Shown here one piece after another: positions 58,691-64,000 of a stretch of 64,000 nucleotides of DNA (its first letter is position 1; the number at the start of each line of letters is the position of its first letter). The DNA is from Amaurobius ferox. Its lineage: Eukaryota; Arthropoda; Arachnida; Araneae; Amaurobiidae. The stretch is taken from contig OX578135.1 of the NCBI GenBank assembly GCA_951213105.1, positions 160,385,250 to 160,449,249 on the forward strand, written 5' to 3'. The position numbers were made by a program, and so were the translations under genes. Under the pieces are notes generated by a model that worked only from the letters and a program-made list of their open reading frames with translations, was not told the DNA's origin and did not search any database.

Positions 58691-59589
58691 TCTTATGTGG
58701 GCAACACATGACTTTCCTTATATAATGTAATGAATTTACTACTTTTACAGTAAAAAAATAGGTTTTTCTTATAGTAGATACTAATATTCTTTCCAAGACA
58801 TTGAATTTTCGACAATTAGTCGTCATTTTCGTTGATTTAGCGTCATTTTTATCCATTTGGCGAGATTTTCGTTAATTTGGCAACATTTCAAAAAGTCGCC
58901 AAGTTGGCGACATTCCGCCAAATTCGTCGCCAAAATCTCGCCAAGCGTTATGCACTAAGAAATAAGTTATTCTTACAGCAGATAAATGACTATTGGCGTT
59001 CAAATATAAAAGTATTACTCAGAGTATCTTTTTTCATGAATGGAACGAGCTAGATCCACTAGAATGATGTCACCCGATTTATCGCATGGTATTACATATG
59101 AAAAGTGAACATGTTTATCAATAGGAATTTTTTTTTTTTTGTTTTATATGACTTTTTGATATTTTTTTGAAAAATGTACAATATCTCGAGAACGGTTCGT
59201 GTTAGCGTTCCAAAATTTATGTCAATCGTTTTCTAATGAAAAATTACATAAGAAATGTCTATTTGCGTAACTTTATTAGTGGTTTTGATTTTTTGACGAT
59301 TTTTTCAAAATTTCATTCGAAAATTTAGGGGGGTTCTGAACATTCGGTTGCGTTTAAAAACAGTAGGCTTCCAGTGTTTACGGATTGTGATTTTTGTACC
59401 AAATTTGGTTCAAATCGGTCCACTCGTTCGTCAGTTATCGTCTCCACTGACACACACACAAACATCACTCCAAAAATGTTTGATTCGTGATCAGGGATGC
59501 TTGAAACGTGCTCTCCCGTCGAAAACTCGAATTCGAATTTTCGACCCCGTCACAATACTTTCCTTATACATTATGTATATAAGGAAAGT
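58691..59589 (+). mobile_element. Hairpin-capped element, family 1, copy 5, inside gypsy pol
   Basis: Full-length (about 0.9 kb) forward copy. The host reading frame can be followed on both sides (GCATTGCAA to the left, CAAAATGG to the right), so the insertion point is known to within the shared AA. No long target duplication is apparent. The GCCAA/TTGGC cluster is at about 58856-58945, and the CA microsatellite is short here. Confidence 0.8.
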
Positions 59590-59729
59590 AACAAAATGGA
59601 AAATTATGCCCATTACCATTCTTTTAACGGAAGCTAAACGCCGCAGAAGAGAAGTATATCTTTTACAACTGTGAACTTCTCACGGCATATTTTAGCCTAA
59701 AGCATTTTCGGCATATGTTAGAAGGAAGA
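59590..59729 (+). pseudogene. Gypsy RNase H fragment
   Basis: AEEKYIFYNCELLTAYFSLK and HFRHMLEGR are the middle of a gypsy RNase H domain, with shifted frames around it. A MITE breaks it at 59730. Confidence 0.7.
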
Positions 59730-59731
59730 TA

Positions 59732-59985
59732 TTGGGTGACGAGAAAAAAGCGCCCCAAAAGTAAAATGAAACGACAAAAAAACGGGTGAATAAATGTTTT
59801 ATTCCAATTACAGAAAAAATATATATATTCTAAATTTACGAAATCACAAGTGCGATATGTCTGCCATCACATGCAATGGCATTTGGTTGTCAATATTGTT
59901 TATTCCCAAAGTTTGAACGATTTATGTACAGTGGTTTTCGAGATACTACAGTTCCTTATTGGGGTGCTTATTTCTGATCACCCTC
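59732..59985. mobile_element. 254-bp TA-flanked MITE inside gypsy RNase H
   Basis: TA at 59730-59731 and 59986-59987. The ends TTGGGTGACGAGAAAAAAGC and TGCTTATTTCTGATCACCCT are inverted repeats of about 28 bp. TA duplication fits a Tc1/mariner-derived MITE. Removing it in thought restores a continuous RNase H context. Confidence 0.75.
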
Positions 59986-60963
59986 TATTTTATCTTGTAC
60001 ACCGATCACGAACCTTTTACATTTGAGTTTCAACAAAAAACCAGAAAGATGACTCCACGTCAATTAAAACACCTGGAATTTATTATTCAATTTACGACTA
60101 ATATCCAATACATTCCCGGTTTAACAAATGTAGTAGCTGAGGCATTTTCTCGCATAGAAGACATCCATACACTAAATGTGCTTGATTACGAAGCAATAGC
60201 AAAAACACAAACTGGTGACGAATTAAACGATCTCAAGAACTCTTATCCTTCGTTACAACTAAAAGGTATTGCTATTGATCCATCAGGCGGTATGCTACAA
60301 TGTGACACCTCAACAGGTGAAATACGACCGTACATCCCAAAAAATTTTCGAAAGCAAATATTTCACAGCATACACAATTTCGCTCATCCAGGAGTTCGAG
60401 GAACCGTGAACATGGTTCGAAAAATATTCATTTGGCCTTCACTTCGAAAGGACTGTGCCGAATGGAATCAAACGTGCGTCGCCTGCCAAAAAGCAAAAGT
60501 ATATCGACACACAAAATCACCTTTAGGAAATTTCAATACACCTAATGGCAATTTTCAACATGCCCACATCGACATTGTGTTACCTTTACGGGTATCGAAG
60601 GGATTTCGATATCTACTCACTTGTGTCGATCATTTCAAACTTTGGCCTGAAGCTATTCCATTAGAGGATCAAACAGCAGCCACAGTATCAGAAGAATTTT
60701 ATTATGGTTGGATTTGGCGTACCCAAGGCATAAGTAATGACCAGGGGCGACAATTCGAAAGTGATTTATTTCATCACCGAATGAGATTTTTAGAAAGCCA
60801 TAAAACCAGAACAACAGCTTATCATCCTGCCTCAAATTCCACGGTGGAACGCTTTCACTGCAAACTCAAATCGGCTGTCAAGAAACAGAACGTTGGTAGA
60901 AGTACTACCAAGTGTACTTTTAGGAATCCGTTCCTCAATCAAAGAAGATCTAAAGGCTTCTAG
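59986..60963 (+). pseudogene. Gypsy RNase H end and integrase
   Basis: Open from the MITE edge. YFILYTDHEPFTF and QYIPGLTNVVAEAFSR end RNase H. The integrase zinc finger is HSIHNFAHPG...CVACQ (H-x3-H, C-x2-C). The catalytic triad is visible: Asp in HIDIVLP, Asp in SNDQGRQFES 56 residues later, and Glu in TVERFH 36 residues on, the spacing of a DD35E enzyme. Changes such as NSTVERF for the usual NGMVERF and the loss of Gly in DIVGPL hint at decay. The frame shifts at about 60890. Gypsy-type elements use this enzyme to insert their DNA copies. Confidence 0.85.
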
Positions 60964-61201
60964 TGCAGAATTAACCTACGGCACATCCTTACGATTGCCA
61001 TGTGAATTGAATTGCTACGTGACACATCACTAAAGTATATCCCAAAACATGCACATGAATTCGTTATACAATTACGACGAAAAATGCAACGACTAAGACC
61101 AGTTCCCGCTTCACGTCATTCAAAAAATATTTTTATCCACAAGGAACTTCTCAAGTCAACACATCATTTTGTACACAAGGGAAATAGAATGGAAGTTGTA
61201 T
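60964..61201 (+). pseudogene. Gypsy integrase C-terminal part, truncated
   Basis: After another shift, YIPKHAHEFVIQLRRKMQRL and KNIFIHKELLKSTHHFVHKG match the end of gypsy integrase. The element stops at 61201 where a hairpin-capped element starts. No 3' LTR is seen in the window. Confidence 0.7.
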
Positions 61202-61202
61202 T

Positions 61203-61327
61203 ACTTTCCTTATATACATAATGTATAAGGAAAGTATTGTGACGGGGTCGAAAATTCGAATTCGAGTTTTCGACGGGAGAGCACGTTTCAAGCATCCCTG
61301 ATCACGAATCAAACATTTTTGAAGTGA

Positions 61328-61358
<31 letters not shown>

Positions 61359-62038
61359 CAGTGGGTCTGTGGAGACGATAACTGACGAACGAATGGACCG
61401 ATTTGAACCAAATTTGGTACAAAAATCACAATCCGTAAACACTGGAAGCCTATTGCTTTTATACGCAATCGAATGTTCAGAACCCCCCTAAATTTTCGAA
61501 TGAAATTTTGAAAAAATCGTCAAAAAGTCAAAACCACTAATAAAGTTACTCAAATAAACATTTCTTATGTAATTTTTCATTAGAAAACGATTGACATAAA
61601 TTTTAGAACGCTAACACGCACCGTTCTTGAGATATTGTACATTTTTCAAAAAAAAATATCAAAAAGTCATATAAAATAAAAAAAAAATATTTCCAATTGA
61701 TAAACATGTTCACTTTTCATATGTAATACCATGCGATAAATTGGGTGACATTCCATTCATGAAAAAAGATACTCTGACTAATACCTTTGTTTTTGAACGC
61801 CAATAGTCATTTATCTGCTGTAAGAATAAATTATTTCTTAGTGCATAGCACTTGGCGAGATTTTGGTGACGAATTTGGCGGAATGTCGCCAAATTGGCGA
61901 CTTTTTGAAATGTTGCCAAATTAGCGAAAATCTCGCCAAATGGATAAAAATGACGCTAAATCAATGAAAATGACGACTAATTGTCGAAAATTCAATGTCT
62001 TGGAACGAATATTAGTACCTACTATAAGAAAAACCTAT
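61203..62038 (-). mobile_element. Hairpin-capped element, family 1, copy 6, tandem unit
   Basis: Begins with the ACTTTCCTTATATACATAAT hairpin and runs to AAAAACCTAT, lacking the far cap. It shares with the next unit a deletion (GGTGACATTCCATTCATG, without the GGATCTAGCTCG block) and private variants such as GCATAGCACTTGGCG. Confidence 0.8.
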
Positions 62039-62039
62039 T

Positions 62040-62168
62040 ACTTTCCTTATATACATAATGTATAAGGAAAGTATTGTGACGGGGTCGAAAATTCGAATTC
62101 GAGTTTTCGACGGGAGAGCACGTTTCAAGCATCCCTGATCACGAATCAAACATTTTTGAAGTGATGTC

Positions 62169-62204
<36 letters not shown>

Positions 62205-62886
62205 AGTGAGTCTGTGGAGACGATAACTGACGAACGAATGGACCGATTCGAACCAAATTTGGTACAAAAATCACAATCCGTAAACACTGGAAGCCTATTG
62301 TTTTTATACGTAATCGAATGTTCAGAACCCCCCCTAAATTTTCGAATGAAATTTTGAAAAAATCGTCAAAAACTCAAAACCGCTAATAAAGTTACGCAAA
62401 TAGACATTTCTTATGTAATTTTTCATTAAAAAACGATTGACATAAATTTTAGAACGCTAACACGCACCGTTCTTGAGATATTGTACATTTTTCAAAAAAA
62501 AAATATCAAAAAGTCATATAAAATAAAAAAAAAATATTTCCAATTGATAAACATGTTCACTTTTCATATGTAATACCATGCGATAAATTGGGTGACATTC
62601 CATTCATGAAAAAAGATACTCTGACTAATACCTTTGTTTTTGAACGCCAATAGTCATTTATCTGCTGTAAGAATAAATTATTTCTTAGTGCATAGCACTT
62701 GGCGAGATTTTGGTGACGAATTTGGCGGAATGTCGCCAAATTGGCGACTTTTTGTAATGTTGCCAAATTAGCGAAAATCTCGCCAAATGGATAAAAATGA
62801 CGCTAAATCAATGAAAATGACGACTAATTGTCGAAAATTCAATGTCTTGGAACGAATATTAGTATCTACTATAAGAAAAACCTATT
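62040..62886 (-). mobile_element. Hairpin-capped element, family 1, copy 7, tandem unit
   Basis: Nearly identical to the preceding unit (starts 837 bp apart) including its deletion. It breaks off at the same ACCTATT site, where the next copy begins. Its missing end is probably 63815-63876. Confidence 0.8.
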
Positions 62887-63805
62887 ACTTTCCTTATATA
62901 CATAATGTATAAGGAAAGTATTGTGACGGGGTCGAAAATTCGAATTCGAGTTTTCGACGGGAGAGCACGTTTCAAGCATCCCTGATCACGAATCAAACAT
63001 TTTTGAAGTGATGTCTGTGTGTGTGTGAGTGTGTGTGTGTGTGTGTCAGTGAGTCTTTGGAGACGATAACTGACGAACGAATGGACCGATTCGAACCAAA
63101 TTTGGTACAAAAATCACAATCCGTAAACACTGGAAGCCTATTGTTTTTATACGTAATCGAATGTTCAGAACCCCCCTAAATTTTCGAATGAAATTTTGAA
63201 AAAATCGTCAAAAACTCAAAACCGCTAATAAAGTTACGCAAATAGACATTTCTTATGTAATTTTTCATTAGAAAACGATTGGTATAAATTTTAGAACGCT
63301 AACATGAACCGTTCTCGAGATATTGTACATTTTTCAAAAAAATTATGAAAAAGTCACAAAAAAAAAATTCCTATTGAGAAACATGTTCACTTTTCATATG
63401 TAATACCATGCGATAAATTGAGTGACATCATTCTCGTGGATCTAGCTCGTTCCATTCATGAAAAAATATACTTTGAATAATACTTTTGTATTTGAACGCC
63501 AATAGTCATTTATCTGCTGTAAGAATAACTTTTTTCTTAGTGCCTAACGCTTGGCGAGATTCTGGCGACGAATTTGGCGGAATGTCGCCAACTTGGCGAC
63601 TTTTTTGAAATGTTGCCAAATTAATGAATATCTCGCCAAATGGATAAAAATGATGCTAAATCAATGAAAATGACGACTAATTGTCGAAAATTCAATATCT
63701 TGGAAAGAATATTAGTATCTACTATAAGAAAAACCTATTTTTTTACTGTAAAAGCAGTAAATTCATTACATTATATAAGGAAAGTCATGTGTTGCCCACA
63801 TTAGA
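62887..63805 (-). mobile_element. Hairpin-capped element, family 1, copy 8, complete and nested
   Basis: Complete from the ACTTTCC hairpin to TGTTGCCCACATTAGA. It retains the GGATCTAGCTCG block that the two preceding units lost. It separates copy 7 from its own tail. Confidence 0.8.
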
Positions 63806-63814
63806 ATTTTTTTT

Positions 63815-63876
63815 ATTGTAAAAGTAGTAAAAATCATTACATTATATAAGGAAAGACATGTGTTGCCCACATCCGA
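63815..63876 (-). mobile_element. Displaced tail of a family 1 copy
   Basis: TTGTAAAAGTAGTAAAAATC ... TGTTGCCCACATCCGA repeats the last part of family 1 directly after copy 8, as expected if copy 8 inserted into an older copy. Confidence 0.7.
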
Positions 63877-63889
63877 TTTTTTTATTTTG

Positions 63890-64000
63890 AAATGAGTCAC
63901 ATGGTCATTTCATGTTATGTCAATTTTTATTTAAAAAATACCTAACACATTTTGCTGAAACTATTACTTTCGAATAACTTTCTAATAACTATGACTTTCG
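63890..64000 (+). mobile_element. Family 5 fragment at window edge
   Basis: GAAATGAGTCACATGGTCAT and TTTTTATTTAAAAAATACCT resemble 25546-25640. It may continue past the window. Confidence 0.4.

Noticed and set aside
56432..61201. A live gypsy element or a domesticated host gene
   Set aside because: There are multiple frameshifts and stops in gag and pol, two later insertions, and no LTRs.

Overview
This is eukaryotic, strongly AT-rich, repeat-dominated DNA, most likely from an arthropod genome. An arachnid, perhaps a spider, is my best guess from the style of the gypsy element, the transposase relics and the repeats; that is inference. I see no operons, bacterial signals or CRISPR array.

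Only one host gene can be supported. Three plus-strand exons (16698-16955, 18582-18713, 27740-27961) join in phase 0 and encode the last 203 residues of a whirlin (WHRN, fly dyschronic) homologue. The residues are a Gln/Ser/Pro-rich linker, a coiled-coil-like stretch and the C-terminal third PDZ domain, which is split across a 9-kb intron packed with repeats. A polyadenylation signal lies about 145 bases past the stop. The rest of the gene should lie upstream, outside the window, with an intron of more than 16 kb unless I missed an exon.

The rest is layered mobile DNA. (1) The commonest element is a roughly 0.9-1.3 kb non-coding family with a short hairpin at one end, a 30-36 bp hairpin at the other, a CA or CAGA microsatellite inside, and inner end sequences that match each other within each subfamily. 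The look recalls Helentron-associated (HINE/DINE-1-like) elements. Main copies: 1464-2417, 8749-9565, 12892-13305, 13465-14667, 19868-20939, 23223-24210, 24679-25980, 29159-29555, 33797-35092, 54298-54884, 54936-55390, 58691-59589, 61203-63876. (2) A 127-bp satellite of 28 units occupies 4991-8595. (3) TTAA-flanked fold-back elements lie at 3962-4735, 18822-19605 and 43186-43476, with end fragments near 54.9 and 55.7 kb. (4) Palindromic elements include a mariner relic carrying a transposase helix-turn-helix in both arms (39428-39963) and two related hairpins inside TA microsatellites (47.0 and 48.4 kb). (5) A decayed gypsy LTR retrotransposon (56432-61201) is broken by two later insertions and cut off at its 3' end by a third. 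(6) LINE pieces run from an RNase H relic (3105-3725) to insertions of only 43 and 56 bp that still have clear target duplications.

Many insertions are nested with readable boundaries, so their relative order can be worked out. Boundaries of non-coding repeats were set by eye and may be off by several bases.
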